Positions 31,411 through 40,053 of a DNA stretch of 40,053 nt are shown one piece after another. The position numbers and the translations under genes are program-made. Positions within the stretch are counted from its first letter, which is position 1. Every line of letters starts with the position of its first letter. The DNA is from Aquipuribacter hungaricus (GTDB lineage Bacteria; Actinomycetota; Actinomycetes; Actinomycetales; JBBAYJ01), in contig NZ_JBBEOI010000011.1 of assembly GCF_037860755.1 (NCBI RefSeq), positions 1 to 40,053 on the forward strand, read 5' to 3'. The notes beneath the pieces were generated by a model that had not been told where the DNA came from, made no database searches, and worked only from the letters and a program-made list of their open reading frames with translations.

Positions 31411-34008
31411 TCACCTCTCGCCGGCGGCCCCGGTGGGCTCGATGGGCTCGCTGGACCGGGTGGTCTGGTGGGTCTGCTGGGCCTGCCGTGGCCTCACCAC
31501 CGGGGGGCGGTCGGGTCGCTGTCTGTTGGTGCTGGTCGTGCTGTGGCTTGCTCGGAGGAAGCGGTCGGCGTAGATGTCGGCGGGTACCGGCCGGGAGAAG
31601 AGGTACCCCTGCCCGTACCGGACGCCGTGGCCGATGAGCTGCTCGCGCTGCTGCTCGGTCTCGACCCCTTCGGCGAGGACGTCCAGGCCGAGGGTGAGGG
31701 CCAGGGCCTGCACGCCTGCCACGAGCGGGGCCCCGCCCTCGGTGACGGTGGACACGACGGAGCGGTCGAGCTTGAGCACCTGCACCGGGAAACGGTCGAG
31801 GTAGTCCAGCGAGGTGTAGCCGGTGCCGTAGTCGTCCAGGTGGATGTCGACACCGGCCTCGCGCAGCGCGGCCAGCGACGACGCGGCGGCGCTGTCGACG
31901 GTGAGCTGGTCGTGCTCGGTGATCTCCAGGTGCAGGCTGGCGGTCGGCACGCCCGCCCGGGCCAGGTGGCCCAGGACCCGCCCGGGCAGGCCGGGGTCGT
32001 CCAGGCTGTCCCGGGTGAGGTTCACGCTCACCGGCGGCACCCGCAGACCCTGCCCCCGCCAGCGGGCCAGCTGCGCTACCACCTCCTGCAGCACGGTGTC
32101 GTCCAGCTGGGCGTCCAGCTCGTTGCTGCTGACCACGGGCAGGAACGCCTGCGGGCCGAGCAGCCCCCGCCGGGGGTGGTCCCAGCGGACCAGCGCCTCC
32201 GCGCCCACCACCTCCGCGGAGACGAGGTCCACCAAAGGTTGGTAGTGCAGCTCGAGCCGGCCCACCTGCACCGCCGAGCCGCCCAGCAGCTGACGGACGT
32301 CACCGGCGAGGGAGTACCGCTCGGCGACCTCCTCACGCATCTCGGGCCGGAACACCACCGCCCGCGACCCGCCCGCCGCCTTCGCGGCATACATGGCCAC
32401 ATCGGCCCGGGTCAGCAGCTCCGCCAGCGGAACCTGCTCCCCGCCCGCAGCACCGGCTCCGTCAGCCGCATCATCAGCGTCGCCGACGTCAGCACCGTCG
32501 CCGCCGTCAGCACCGTCTCCAGCCTGCGCCTGGCCGTCAGCGTGGTCGTCGGCGTGGGCGACCCCGACGCTCGCGCCGACCCGCAGCCGTCGACCCCCCA
32601 CCACCACGGCAGGCTCCAGCGCGACGAGCAGCCGCTGGGCCAGCCGCTCGGCGTCGCCCGTCTCGCTCAGCAGGACGAACTCGTCACCACCCAGGCGGGC
32701 CACCACCGTGGCCGGGTTGCCGCCCGCAGCGCTCAGCAACCGGTCGCGCACCTGCAGCAGCAGCGCGTCCCCGGTGTCGTGCCCGTGGGTGTCGTTGACC
32801 TGCTTGAAGTCATCCAGGTCCACCAGGAGCAGGCTGCGCCCCTCCCCCGCACCGGGCCCCCCAGCCCTCCCGCTCCCCCCGGGTCTCCCGGGCCTCCCGG
32901 GCCTCCCGGGCCTCCCCCAGGAGGCCTCGTAGGTCCGGGCCAGGCCACGGCGGTTGGCGAGGTCGGTCAGCGGGTCGTGCTCTGCCAGGTGCTCGCTGTC
33001 GCGCAGCGCGGACACCGCCCGCAGCAGGCACAGCACCCCGATCAGCGCCCCAGCGACCGGCACCGCCCAACCCGGCAGCCCCGCGGCCCCGCCCAGCTGC
33101 GACACCCCCCACAACCCGGCCGGCACCAGCACCAGCGGCAGCAGCCCCAGCAGCGCCACCGACGGGCGCCGGGCACGCGCGAACGTCCCCGGCTCGTACA
33201 CCGCGGCCATCGACGGGTGCAGCGCCGCCGCCGCGAACAACATCGAGGCCACGACACCGACGACCTGCTCCAGGTCCCCCGGCACCGCCAGCCGCCGGCC
33301 GTCCAGGGCCAGCGTGAGGTCGTACACGATCGTCACCACAGCCGCGCCCAGCAGCAGCCACGAGCTCACCGACAGACCACGCCGCGACACCGTGAACCGC
33401 AGCAGCAGCCCCACCAGCGCCACGTCGATGCTGGCCATCGCCACGTTCGCCGCGCCACCCTCGGCGGCCACGGTCACCGCCAGCAGCTGTGCCGCCACCA
33501 CGGCCAGCACCGTGACGATGATCACCAGGTCTAACCAAGCCCCCGGCGTAGCCCCCGGGCCACGCGCGCCACGGGTGCCACGGCTTGCTCGGGTGCCGCG
33601 TCTTGTTCGGGTGCCGCGTCTTGTTCGCGTGCCGCGTCTTGTTCGCGTGCCACGGACCTGTTGGGCACTGCGGACGAACTGGCACACGTGCAGCGCGGCC
33701 ACGACCTGCCCCGCCCACACCAGCACCGTGCTGACGGTGCTCAGCTGCCCCTGCACCTGCACCATCACCCCGGCACAGCCCCACAGCACCAGCATCAGCA
33801 CCACCGGCCACCACCCCGAGCCGATGGCAGCAGCAGCCGGCCGGTGCCAGGCGATACCCACGACCACCAGGGCCACAGCGCCGACCGACGCCACCACCAC
33901 CGCTGCCGACCGCCACCCCGGCACCAGCACCAGGACGACCGTCCCCACGAGGACCACGACCAGCAGCACCCAGGTCGCGCGGCCGGCCCACCACGCGCGT
34001 GTCTCCAT
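31411..34008 (-). CDS. Membrane GGDEF-EAL protein with low-complexity insertions
   Basis: Protein of 865 residues from the ATG at 34008 (GAGG 7 bases before it); the open frame extends 26 codons further but without support. About 8-9 membrane helices occupy residues 10-340, interrupted at ~120-150 by an Arg-rich repeat (RGTRTRRGTRTRRGTR) encoded by 18-bp units. The GGDEF domain has HDPLTDLANRRGLA, LLVDLDDFKQVND and GGDEF at ~440-444. It carries two unusual insertions: a (GRP)n/Gly run before the Asp motif and an Asp/Ala/Gly run after GVAHADDH. The EAL domain is intact (EALVRWDHP at ~604, SVNLTRDSL, LEITEHDQL, DDYGTGYTSLDYLD, LKLDRS, VLAEGVET). Confidence 0.9.
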   Translation of the reverse strand: METRAWWAGRATWVLLVVVLVGTVVLVLVPGWRSAAVVVASVGAVALVVVGIAWHRPAAAAIGSGWWPVVLMLVLWGCAGVMVQVQGQLSTVSTVLVWAGQVVAALHVCQFVRSAQQVRGTRTRRGTRTRRGTRTRRGTRASRGTRGARGPGATPGAWLDLVIIVTVLAVVAAQLLAVTVAAEGGAANVAMASIDVALVGLLLRFTVSRRGLSVSSWLLLGAAVVTIVYDLTLALDGRRLAVPGDLEQVVGVVASMLFAAAALHPSMAAVYEPGTFARARRPSVALLGLLPLVLVPAGLWGVSQLGGAAGLPGWAVPVAGALIGVLCLLRAVSALRDSEHLAEHDPLTDLANRRGLARTYEASWGRPGRPGRPGRPGGSGRAGGPGAGEGRSLLLVDLDDFKQVNDTHGHDTGDALLLQVRDRLLSAAGGNPATVVARLGGDEFVLLSETGDAERLAQRLLVALEPAVVVGGRRLRVGASVGVAHADDHADGQAQAGDGADGGDGADVGDADDAADGAGAAGGEQVPLAELLTRADVAMYAAKAAGGSRAVVFRPEMREEVAERYSLAGDVRQLLGGSAVQVGRLELHYQPLVDLVSAEVVGAEALVRWDHPRRGLLGPQAFLPVVSSNELDAQLDDTVLQEVVAQLARWRGQGLRVPPVSVNLTRDSLDDPGLPGRVLGHLARAGVPTASLHLEITEHDQLTVDSAAASSLAALREAGVDIHLDDYGTGYTSLDYLDRFPVQVLKLDRSVVSTVTEGGAPLVAGVQALALTLGLDVLAEGVETEQQREQLIGHGVRYGQGYLFSRPVPADIYADRFLRASHSTTSTNRQRPDRPPVVRPRQAQQTHQTTRSSEPIEPTGAAGER
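33587..33658 (-). repeat. 18-bp in-frame tandem repeat in the GGDEF-EAL gene
   Basis: Units at 33587-33604, 33605-33622, 33623-33640 and a diverged 33641-33658 encode the peptide repeat RGTRTR on the minus strand. Confidence 0.8.
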
Positions 34009-34145
34009 GCCTGCACCTCGGCCCGCAGCGCACGGGACTTGACCCCCACGTGAGGGCCTCGACCCCTCCGGGCGCACCACCCCCACGTGACAGCCGGCGT
34101 GGCTGCCAGGCCCACGCGGAGCTCGTGGTCCGGCCTGGCGCGGGG

Positions 34146-36422
34146 TCAGGCGGTGGTGGCCGCGGTCCGCCGGTTGCGGGCGATGTGGTCGAGGACGGCC
34201 GTGAGCTGCTCGGCGTTCCAGGGCTTGGGCAGGACCCCGTCCATCCCGGCCTGCAGGCAGGCGTCGCGGTCGGTGGCCAGGACGCTGGCGGTCATGGCGA
34301 ACACGGGCAGGCGCGCCGACCCCTCCTCGGTCTCCGTCGCGCGGAGAGACTCCACGGTCCGGATGCCGTCCAGGACGGGCATCTGCAGGTCCAGCAGCAC
34401 GCCGTCGTAGCGACCGGCGCGCAGCGCCTCCAGCGCCTGCTGCCCGTCACCGACGACGTCGACCTGCACCCCTGCTCGTCTCAGGGTCATCTTCGCGACG
34501 AGCTGGTTGACCTCGTTGTCCTCCGCCACCAGCACCCGCATGCCCGGCTCGGCCTGCCCGACCGGGTCACCGGCACGGCGCGCCGGCGAGGACGTGCCGG
34601 GGGGACGGGGGCCTGGGACACGTCCCGCAGCACCCGCCGCGACCCTCCCTCCCACCTCAGGCGAGGCGCACGGGAGGGGGACGTCCACCCGGAACGTCGA
34701 CCCTCGACCGGGCGCGCTGGTGACGGTGATGGTGCCACCCATGCGCTGGATGAGCCCGCCGGCGATGGCCAGGCCCAGACCCGTGCCGCCACAGCGGCGG
34801 GTGACCGAGGCGTCAGCCTGGGTGAAGGGCTGGAACAGCCGCGCCTGCTGCTCCTCGCTCATCCCGATCCCGGTGTCGGCGACCTGCAGCCAGACCTGCT
34901 CCTCGTCGCCGCCGACCGTGACGACGACCGAGCCCTGCTCGGTGAACCTGACGGCGTTGGAGGCCAGGTTGGTGATCACCTGCCGCAGCCGGGAGGGGTC
35001 ACCGACCCGGTCCTGGCGCAGCGACGGCCGCACGACCACCACCATCGTGACGCCGGCCTCGTCGGCGGCCAGCCTGACCGGTAGCAGCGCGTCCTCCAGG
35101 ACGTCGCCGACGCTGAAGCGCACGGCCTCGAGCTCGACAGCCCCGGCCTCGACCTTGGACAGGTCCAGGACGTCGTTGACGATGGTCAGCAGGGCCCGCC
35201 CGGACCGGCTGGCTTGGCGGGCCCAGCCCGCTTGCTCCTCGGGTAGCCCAGAGCCGGACAGCAGGTCGGTCAGGCCGAGGACCCCGTTCAGGGGGGTTCG
35301 GATCTCGTGGCTCATGGTGGCGAGGAAGGCGGTCTTGGCCCGCGAGGCGCGGTCCCGTTCCTCTGCCAGAGCGTGCGCCTGCCGGGTGGTCTCCTCCAGC
35401 CGCGCCACGAGCCGTCGCCGGTCGTCGCGCTGCAGGGCCAGGACGAGCGTCACCAGCCCCACGACGGACACGCACGCCTGGGCCAGCAGCACCCGGTTGA
35501 CGGGCGAGGCGGCACCGAAGGGACCCAGGCCCTGCAGCGTGCTGACGACCATGAGGACGCCCGCGAGCAGCACGTGGACCGCGGCGAACGTGGTGTGGAA
35601 GCGCAGCGCGATCCACATGCTCAGCGGCAGCGGCAGGAACGCCAGAGGGAGGTTGGAGTCCAGGGCGAACACGGAGAGGTAGCCGACCGAGATGACGACG
35701 CCCGCCACCACCAGCTCTGCCCACACCCGCCACCCCTGCCGGGGATGCCGTTCTTGGGGGTCGGCCAGCCTGAGCGCCGGCGCGGCGAACACGAACACGC
35801 TCGCGGCGTTGCGCAGCGTCCATGCCCCCGCCGTCGGCAGCAGCGCCGCGTCCTGCAGCAGCCACAGCCCGACAGGGCCGATCAGGGCCGCCACGAGGGA
35901 CCCGGCCGTCGAGGCCAGGACGAGGGCTGCGAGGTCCTGGGTGTGCCGCAGCCGGAACGGCTCGTGACCGCTCGCACGCTGGAGCCCGACCAGGACCAGG
36001 CACACCACCAGGGACTGCACGACGTTGGCGACCGCGAACACCACCGCCATCTCCCAGCTGACCCCGGTCAGGTGGTTGATCACACCGGCCACCACCGCCA
36101 GGAGGGAGCCGGCGATCAGCACCCGGCGCGGACGCCCCCACGACGCGGCGACCCACAGCACACCCACCGCTGCCGCAGGCCACACCAGCGCCAGCTGGGT
36201 CCCCTCCACCCGGGTCGCACGCCCTAGAGCGACCGCACCGGCGTAGAGCACGAGGAAGAACACCGTGGTCAGGACCGGGTGCCCCGAACGCAAGCCATCG
36301 AGCCTGGCCGCGATGCCACCGCCAGCCCCCGTCACCCCTGGCCCATCTACCTCACCCACCGCATCCACCTGTGAGGTGTCGACACCTCGCCCGGCCGGGT
36401 CGAGCCCCCGTACGTGTGACAC
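34146..36422 (-). CDS. MASE1 hybrid sensor histidine kinase with receiver domain
   Basis: Protein of 758 residues from a GTG at 36422; the ribosome binding site is weak and the first ~45 residues look non-conserved, so a later start is possible. The MASE1-type membrane region (~48-330, about eight helices) includes [25 protein letters not shown] and [22 protein letters not shown] coiled segment leads to HisKA with His372 ([20 protein letters not shown]). The ATPase domain follows ([55 protein letters not shown]). A C-terminal receiver (~645-758; [38 protein letters not shown]) completes it. MASE1 is common in c-di-GMP and stress sensors; the ligand is unknown. Confidence 0.92.
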   Translation of the reverse strand: MSHVRGLDPAGRGVDTSQVDAVGEVDGPGVTGAGGGIAARLDGLRSGHPVLTTVFFLVLYAGAVALGRATRVEGTQLALVWPAAAVGVLWVAASWGRPRRVLIAGSLLAVVAGVINHLTGVSWEMAVVFAVANVVQSLVVCLVLVGLQRASGHEPFRLRHTQDLAALVLASTAGSLVAALIGPVGLWLLQDAALLPTAGAWTLRNAASVFVFAAPALRLADPQERHPRQGWRVWAELVVAGVVISVGYLSVFALDSNLPLAFLPLPLSMWIALRFHTTFAAVHVLLAGVLMVVSTLQGLGPFGAASPVNRVLLAQACVSVVGLVTLVLALQRDDRRRLVARLEETTRQAHALAEERDRASRAKTAFLATMSHEIRTPLNGVLGLTDLLSGSGLPEEQAGWARQASRSGRALLTIVNDVLDLSKVEAGAVELEAVRFSVGDVLEDALLPVRLAADEAGVTMVVVVRPSLRQDRVGDPSRLRQVITNLASNAVRFTEQGSVVVTVGGDEEQVWLQVADTGIGMSEEQQARLFQPFTQADASVTRRCGGTGLGLAIAGGLIQRMGGTITVTSAPGRGSTFRVDVPLPCASPEVGGRVAAGAAGRVPGPRPPGTSSPARRAGDPVGQAEPGMRVLVAEDNEVNQLVAKMTLRRAGVQVDVVGDGQQALEALRAGRYDGVLLDLQMPVLDGIRTVESLRATETEEGSARLPVFAMTASVLATDRDACLQAGMDGVLPKPWNAEQLTAVLDHIARNRRTAATTA

Positions 36423-36567
36423 GGCCCAGCCGAGACCCTCTCCCGTCGCCGCTGCCTACCTGGGCGGCGCCGCCCGCCCGGGACTCAGGTCCCCGTCAGG
36501 ACGGCCCGATAGCCAGCGCAAGGTTCGGTCCGGGTGTCGCGTCCAGTGTCGGTTGAGTAGGGGCGAG

Positions 36568-37437
36568 ATGAGCACAGCAGGGCACGGCGCACGCCAGCAG
36601 CAGGCAGCCGCTCGACGCAGCGTCGAGGAGGCCGAGCGGAAGCTCGCCGCCGCCAGGGCCCGCGAGCACGCCTGGTCCGCCGGCGCCGCCGGCGAGGAGC
36701 AGGTCGCCGACACCCTCGCCGGCCTCGCTCAGCTGGGGTGGGTCGTCCTGCACGACGTGGCCTGGCCCGGACGGGCCCGCGCCAACCTCGACCACGTCCT
36801 CATCGGACCCGGCGGCGTCCTCGTCGTGGACACCAAGAACTGGTCAGGCACCGTCACCGTCGACACCGACCGGGGCCTGCGCAGCAACGGCTACCGCAAG
36901 ACCAAGGAGATCGAGGCGGTCCAGACCGCCCGGCAGGCGCTGCTTACCCTGGTCCCCGCCCTGCCCCCCGAGGTCGTCGCCGGCCTGATCTGCCTCGCCG
37001 CCCAGGACCAGGAACCCGTCCTCCTGGACGGCGTCGTGGTGGTCGGGCGCGGGCAGCTGCTGCAGCACGTACTCCAGCGGTCGGCCGTGCTGGGCGCCCA
37101 GGCCGTGATGGAGACCGCCATGACGCTCGGGACCGCCCTGCGACGGCAGCCCCAGGACCGCATTCCCGCCCAGGCGGGCCCCGGCCGGGCGCCCCGGAAC
37201 ACCGCGAAGCCCCGCGCCGGCTCGACACGCCCACGCAAGCGTCCAGCCCGTAGCGCCCGCGCCGGCGTCCTCAAGCTCGCGGCCTTCGGTGTCGTCCTCG
37301 GTGCACTCGTGCTCTTCCCCGACGAGGTGTGGCGGGCGTACATGTCGGTGGTCACCGCCGTCGTCACGCCCGTCGCCGACGACCTCACCCAGGACCTCCT
37401 CGGGAACGTGGTTCCCACGACAGCCCCGGCCCCCTGA
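36568..37437 (+). CDS. NERD-domain protein with C-terminal membrane anchor
   Basis: Protein of 289 residues from the ATG at 36568, with AGGGG 5 bases upstream; the open frame before it is not supported. A helical N-terminus (AARRSVEEAERKLAAARARE) leads to the NERD (nuclease-related) domain at ~40-175. This has AAGEEQVADTLAGL, LDHVLIGPGGVLVVDTKNWSG (the D-x-VLIGP and D-TK motif of the PD-(D/E)xK-like fold), AVQTARQAL and VLLDGVVVVGRGQLLQHV. A basic linker (RPRKRPARSARAG) and one hydrophobic helix (VLKLAAFGVVLGALVLFP) follow. The expected role is DNA processing or defence-like, but most NERD proteins are uncharacterised. It is divergent from the hybrid kinase gene. Confidence 0.88.
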   Translation: MSTAGHGARQQQAAARRSVEEAERKLAAARAREHAWSAGAAGEEQVADTLAGLAQLGWVVLHDVAWPGRARANLDHVLIGPGGVLVVDTKNWSGTVTVDTDRGLRSNGYRKTKEIEAVQTARQALLTLVPALPPEVVAGLICLAAQDQEPVLLDGVVVVGRGQLLQHVLQRSAVLGAQAVMETAMTLGTALRRQPQDRIPAQAGPGRAPRNTAKPRAGSTRPRKRPARSARAGVLKLAAFGVVLGALVLFPDEVWRAYMSVVTAVVTPVADDLTQDLLGNVVPTTAPAP

Positions 37438-37575
37438 CCAGCCATCCCCCCGCGTTCAGCCCTGCCCCGTGGGTGGCCCTCCCGCAGGCCGCGGCCTTTC
37501 CGATCCGGTCTACGACAGCGCCATCAGGCTGATAGGTGCTCCACTCCTGTCCGGAGGAAGCGCGGGCGGCTAGCC

Positions 37576-38400
37576 CTAGACCGGAAGACAGTCCAGGCGG
37601 AAGAGGTCGGTCAGACTCCTGCTTTCCAGGGCCCGTCGCACTGCTCGGTCCCCGAACCAGTACCCGGCGCGCGACGGTACCGAGACCGGCTGGGCGGCCC
37701 CCTCGAACAGCCGGCCCAGGACGGCTGGGTCCCGCGTCTCCAACGCGGCCACCGCGACAGCCTCGATGGCCCCTGCTCGTCGTTCGCAGTCCTGCACCCA
37801 CGCGTCGTGGTCACCGTCGAACCAGAAGTACGCGGACGCGGTGAGGCCAGGGCACAGCTCTCGTGACACCGCGACCGCCAGGCCCTCGATGAACGCCATC
37901 TCCCCCACGGAAGCCGGCCAGGTGATGCCCGACGCACGGGCGTGCGCGACGTGAGCCGCCTCGTGCGCGACCAGGACAGCGTCATAGGGCGACGGCGGGA
38001 AGTTCTCCAACGCCAAAAACAGGGCCGGCTCCCCCGCGTACGGGGCGACCCAGCCGTTGGCGGTACCGCCACCCACCATCAGCACCGTCGGCAGCCACGG
38101 CCGGTCCAACAAGCCGCGCTCGTGCATCGCCGCGGCGGTGGACCGCACCAGGCCGGCTGCCCGTCCCTCCCGCTCCTGGATGCCCCCGACAAGGGCTTCG
38201 ACAGTGTCGGCGGCCTCACTCCGCAGGCTGGGATCGCCCCGGCCGTCGTAGTAGACGTCGAAGACATCGCGATGGGCGGCCTCGTACCGGTCGGCCCACG
38301 CCGCCTGGCGCGGGCCACCTGCTGGCACCTCGAGCAGGCGCATGTAGGCCGGTGTGGTCGTCGTAAAGATGGCAGCCCCCGCACTCGGATCCGCATACAT
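37576..38400 (-). CDS. Putative HExxH zinc metallopeptidase (DUF2268-like)
   Basis: Protein of 274 residues from the ATG at 38400; the frame is open to an ATG at 38568, but those extra 56 residues look non-conserved. The active-site helix is AVLVAHEAAHVAHARASGI (HEAAH), followed ~24 residues later by AFIEGLAVAVSRELCPG, whose Glu could be the third zinc ligand. This is the layout of DUF2268-type predicted Zn-dependent proteases. Upstream, VLMVGGGTANGWVAPYAGEPALFLALENFP forms the strands that normally precede the HExxH helix. The C-terminus has GYWFGDRAVRRALESRSLTD. No signal peptide is visible, so it is probably cytoplasmic. The substrate is unknown. Confidence 0.78.
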   Translation of the reverse strand: MYADPSAGAAIFTTTTPAYMRLLEVPAGGPRQAAWADRYEAAHRDVFDVYYDGRGDPSLRSEAADTVEALVGGIQEREGRAAGLVRSTAAAMHERGLLDRPWLPTVLMVGGGTANGWVAPYAGEPALFLALENFPPSPYDAVLVAHEAAHVAHARASGITWPASVGEMAFIEGLAVAVSRELCPGLTASAYFWFDGDHDAWVQDCERRAGAIEAVAVAALETRDPAVLGRLFEGAAQPVSVPSRAGYWFGDRAVRRALESRSLTDLFRLDCLPV

Positions 38401-38719
38401 CCCGGTCGTCCTGACCGGGGTCCCACCGGCCTTAGCCCGGCACGGTAGCTCGACCAGGCGACGCCGGGCGCAGGTCGCCCCGGTCCGCGTGACCGGTCGG
38501 CTCGCTGCCGTGTCGCCTGTGAAGTCCTCGGCGACGGCTGGCCGGGGCGCGTCCGTCGTTTTCCACATGAAGACCCGTCCCGATCGCCGATCCTCTTGTG
38601 GCCCAGCCCGGCACGGCCCCTGGTCCCAGCGGCGGCTCCCGCACCGACGCGCACCGGTTGGGGCCGCCAGCTGGGATCTGTGTCGGGCAGCTTCACGTGT
38701 GTCCGGGCCGGCGTCAGAG

Positions 38720-39649
38720 CTAGGAGATGGTCGCGGTGCCCTCGGCGTCGACCCGCTCGTCGTGCAGCAGCTCGCCCGCGGCGTCGACCGGGATGTAGGT
38801 GACGTCGAACGTGATCGGGGACCCGGGCTGGTGCTCGAAGTTGTCGCCGTAGGAGAAGCGCTGACCGGGCTCGAAGGTGTAGATGCCCGCCTCGCTGTAG
38901 CCCTCCACGCTGACCCCTGGCTCGTTGATCCCCTGGGCGGCCCAGAGCTCGTCGCCGGTCAGGCCGTCCATGCCCTGCATGTAGGGCCAGTCGTCGTAGC
39001 GGGCCGAGACGTCGACCAGGGAGGGCCCCAGGTCGACGGCCGCGCCGTTGTTGCTCACGACGTAGTTGAGGAAGACCAGGGTGTCGCCCACCTCGATCAA
39101 CGGCGTGTTGGTCTCCGGGTCGACGAAGGAGCCGGTGTCGTCGGCCGGCATCGTGCCGACCTGGTAGACGTCGACCGTCAGGTCGCCGGCCTCGATGCTG
39201 CTGAGCAGCTCGCCGGGCTCGGTCACCGGGTTGGCCCAGCTGGGCTGCCCGCCCGAGGCGCTCGCCTCGGCCGGGCTCTCGGCGCTCCCCGGGCTCTCCG
39301 TCACCTCAGCGCCGGCCGTCTCCTCGGTGCTGTCGGTGCTGTCGGTGCTCTCCGGTCCCGGCGTCGCGCTGGTGCTTGCCTCGCCCGTGGAGCCGGATGA
39401 CTCGGCGGCGGACTCGGCGTCGGCGCCGCAGGCCGTGAAGCCCAGGGCGCTCACGGCCACCAGGCTGGTGAGGGCGAGACGGGTGCGTGCAGTCGCATGG
39501 AAGGTCCTGTCGGTGAGGGGCGTCGGGCGCAGGGGGCCAAACCTGACCAGCCGGACACCGGCTCGTCCGCGGTCGCGGACTGAGCGGCGTACGTCGCCCA
39601 GGATCCGGGGGACGGGGCCGAACTGGTGGCCGAGACGGTCGGCCCACAT
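38720..39649 (-). CDS. Putative lipoprotein, 5' end probably frameshifted
   Basis: The coordinates give the longest open frame (309 residues), but the real start is probably the ATG at 39498, which has AGGA upstream and is out of frame by one base. An extra C in ACCC near 39482 would give MRLHAPRLALTSLVAVSALG then FTAC, a standard lipoprotein signal with the lipidated Cys. After it comes a ~60-residue Ser/Thr/Glu-rich spacer, then a soluble domain (LTVDVYQVGTMPADDTGSFV, TPLIEVGDTLVFLNYVVSNN, SEAGIYTFEPGQRFSYGDNF, ITFDVTYIPV), which is strand-rich. It is presumably anchored outside the membrane. The function is not recognised. The shift may be a sequencing error or a real lesion. Confidence 0.75.
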   Translation of the reverse strand: MWADRLGHQFGPVPRILGDVRRSVRDRGRAGVRLVRFGPLRPTPLTDRTFHATARTRLALTSLVAVSALGFTACGADAESAAESSGSTGEASTSATPGPESTDSTDSTEETAGAEVTESPGSAESPAEASASGGQPSWANPVTEPGELLSSIEAGDLTVDVYQVGTMPADDTGSFVDPETNTPLIEVGDTLVFLNYVVSNNGAAVDLGPSLVDVSARYDDWPYMQGMDGLTGDELWAAQGINEPGVSVEGYSEAGIYTFEPGQRFSYGDNFEHQPGSPITFDVTYIPVDAAGELLHDERVDAEGTATIS

Positions 39650-39722
39650 CTGTTCTACACCGACCGGATTCGCGCCGGCACGGGAGTCCGGGGGGCTCCG
39701 TCCGATCCGCCGAATACGTCCC

Positions 39723-39732
39723 GGGGGGGGGG
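39723..39732 (+). repeat. Homopolymer of 10 G
   Basis: A run of 10 G lies 8 bases before the GTG at 39741. It could act as a ribosome binding site or be a slippage/sequencing hotspot. Confidence 0.7.
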
Positions 39733-39740
39733 ACCTCTAC

Positions 39741-39974
39741 GTGCACGCTCAGACCGCTCGGCCCCCCGACCGGCGTCGCCGGGTCGAGCAGCCCCCGGCC
39801 CTGTCAACCCTCTACCGACCGGGCGGCAGCGCCACCGAGCACTGGCAAGCCCGACTCGGGAGAGCCGAACGCCTGGTCAGCGGACCACTCGTGCGGACCG
39901 GGCCTCGCCTGCTCCGCTACGCAGAAGCCCTGTCGCGGTCGCCCGACGAGGTGGAGCGCCGCACCCGGGCGTGA
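39741..39974 (+). CDS. Possible 77-residue hypothetical protein
   Basis: Read from the GTG at 39741, 8 bases after a run of 10 G. The C-terminal two thirds (STLYRPGGSATEHWQARLGR, AERLVSGPLVRTGPRLLRYA, EALSRSPDEVERRTRA) have varied composition and look helical and basic. The N-terminus is Arg/Pro-rich. No family is recognised. Overlapping frames on both strands cannot be excluded, so this is a weak call. Confidence 0.3.
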   Translation: MHAQTARPPDRRRRVEQPPALSTLYRPGGSATEHWQARLGRAERLVSGPLVRTGPRLLRYAEALSRSPDEVERRTRA

Positions 39975-40053
39975 CCCCGCCACGGGCGCTCTGAGAGTGG
40001 GAGCGTGGTCTGGCCCCAGGGTGGCGGTCTGATTTGGCCCCACCTGCGGGGGC

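Noticed and set aside
31180-33534. 784-residue plus-strand open frame
   Set aside because: Shadow of the GGDEF-EAL gene and of the 17-bp repeats.
33990-34034. Sigma28-like promoter before the GGDEF-EAL gene (TCAA-N16-GCCGAGGT)
   Set aside because: The -10 part would overlap the ribosome binding site directly before the ATG, so it cannot be separated from that site.
36485-36512. Sigma28-like promoter before the NERD gene (TCAG-N16-CCCGATAG)
   Set aside because: Both boxes are off consensus and the gene has no link to motility; probably chance in GC-rich DNA.

Overview
The window is about 73% GC and reads as a motile actinomycete. The grounds are DUF4913 and Lsr2 relatives, an actinobacterial type of conjugation module, several genes with a TANNNT box only 6-8 bases before the start codon (leaderless style), and chemoreceptors with TCAA-N15-GCCGAT promoters. 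I cannot name the genus; Kineosporiaceae- or Cellulomonadaceae-like lineages would fit. No rRNA, tRNA, riboswitch or CRISPR array was seen.

Bases 1-11,950 are a mobile-element segment. A plus-strand block encodes a VirB4/TraC-like ATPase (cut by the window edge), a VirD4-type coupling protein, a DUF4913 protein and a coiled-coil protein. A minus-strand block encodes a relaxase and a MobC-like accessory protein. The intergenic region upstream of mobC carries an AT-rich inverted repeat and a nic-like sequence, which I propose as oriT. Beyond it lie unrecognised cargo genes, including two adjacent genes that share a motif and a small multi-pass membrane protein.

Bases 11,950-14,900 are a junction. 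A complete IS3-family element (12155-13416, inverted repeats matching 25/26) has removed the N-terminal half of an Lsr2-like gene. A GNAT acetyltransferase starts just beyond the other end of the element.

Bases 14,900-36,430 are a dense signalling island. It holds an RsbQ-like hydrolase, a membrane chemoreceptor, a soluble four-PAS chemoreceptor in an operon with a protein of three CheW-like domains, two paralogous ~88-residue proteins each just upstream of a chemoreceptor, and a CheY-like regulator coupled to a REC-HD-GYP phosphodiesterase. It also holds a DICT-domain histidine kinase, two membrane GGDEF-EAL proteins and a MASE1 hybrid kinase. Several of these genes share promoters resembling the sigma28/WhiG consensus, which suggests one chemosensory/c-di-GMP regulon. 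Between them sits an unusual protein with five C-x4-C-x9-C-x2-H modules.

Bases 36,430-40,053 hold a NERD-domain protein, a putative HExxH metallopeptidase and a lipoprotein whose 5' end looks frameshifted. The window is also rich in short tandem repeats (10-19 bp units), a 20-base poly-C run and low-complexity Gly/Arg/Pro linkers.
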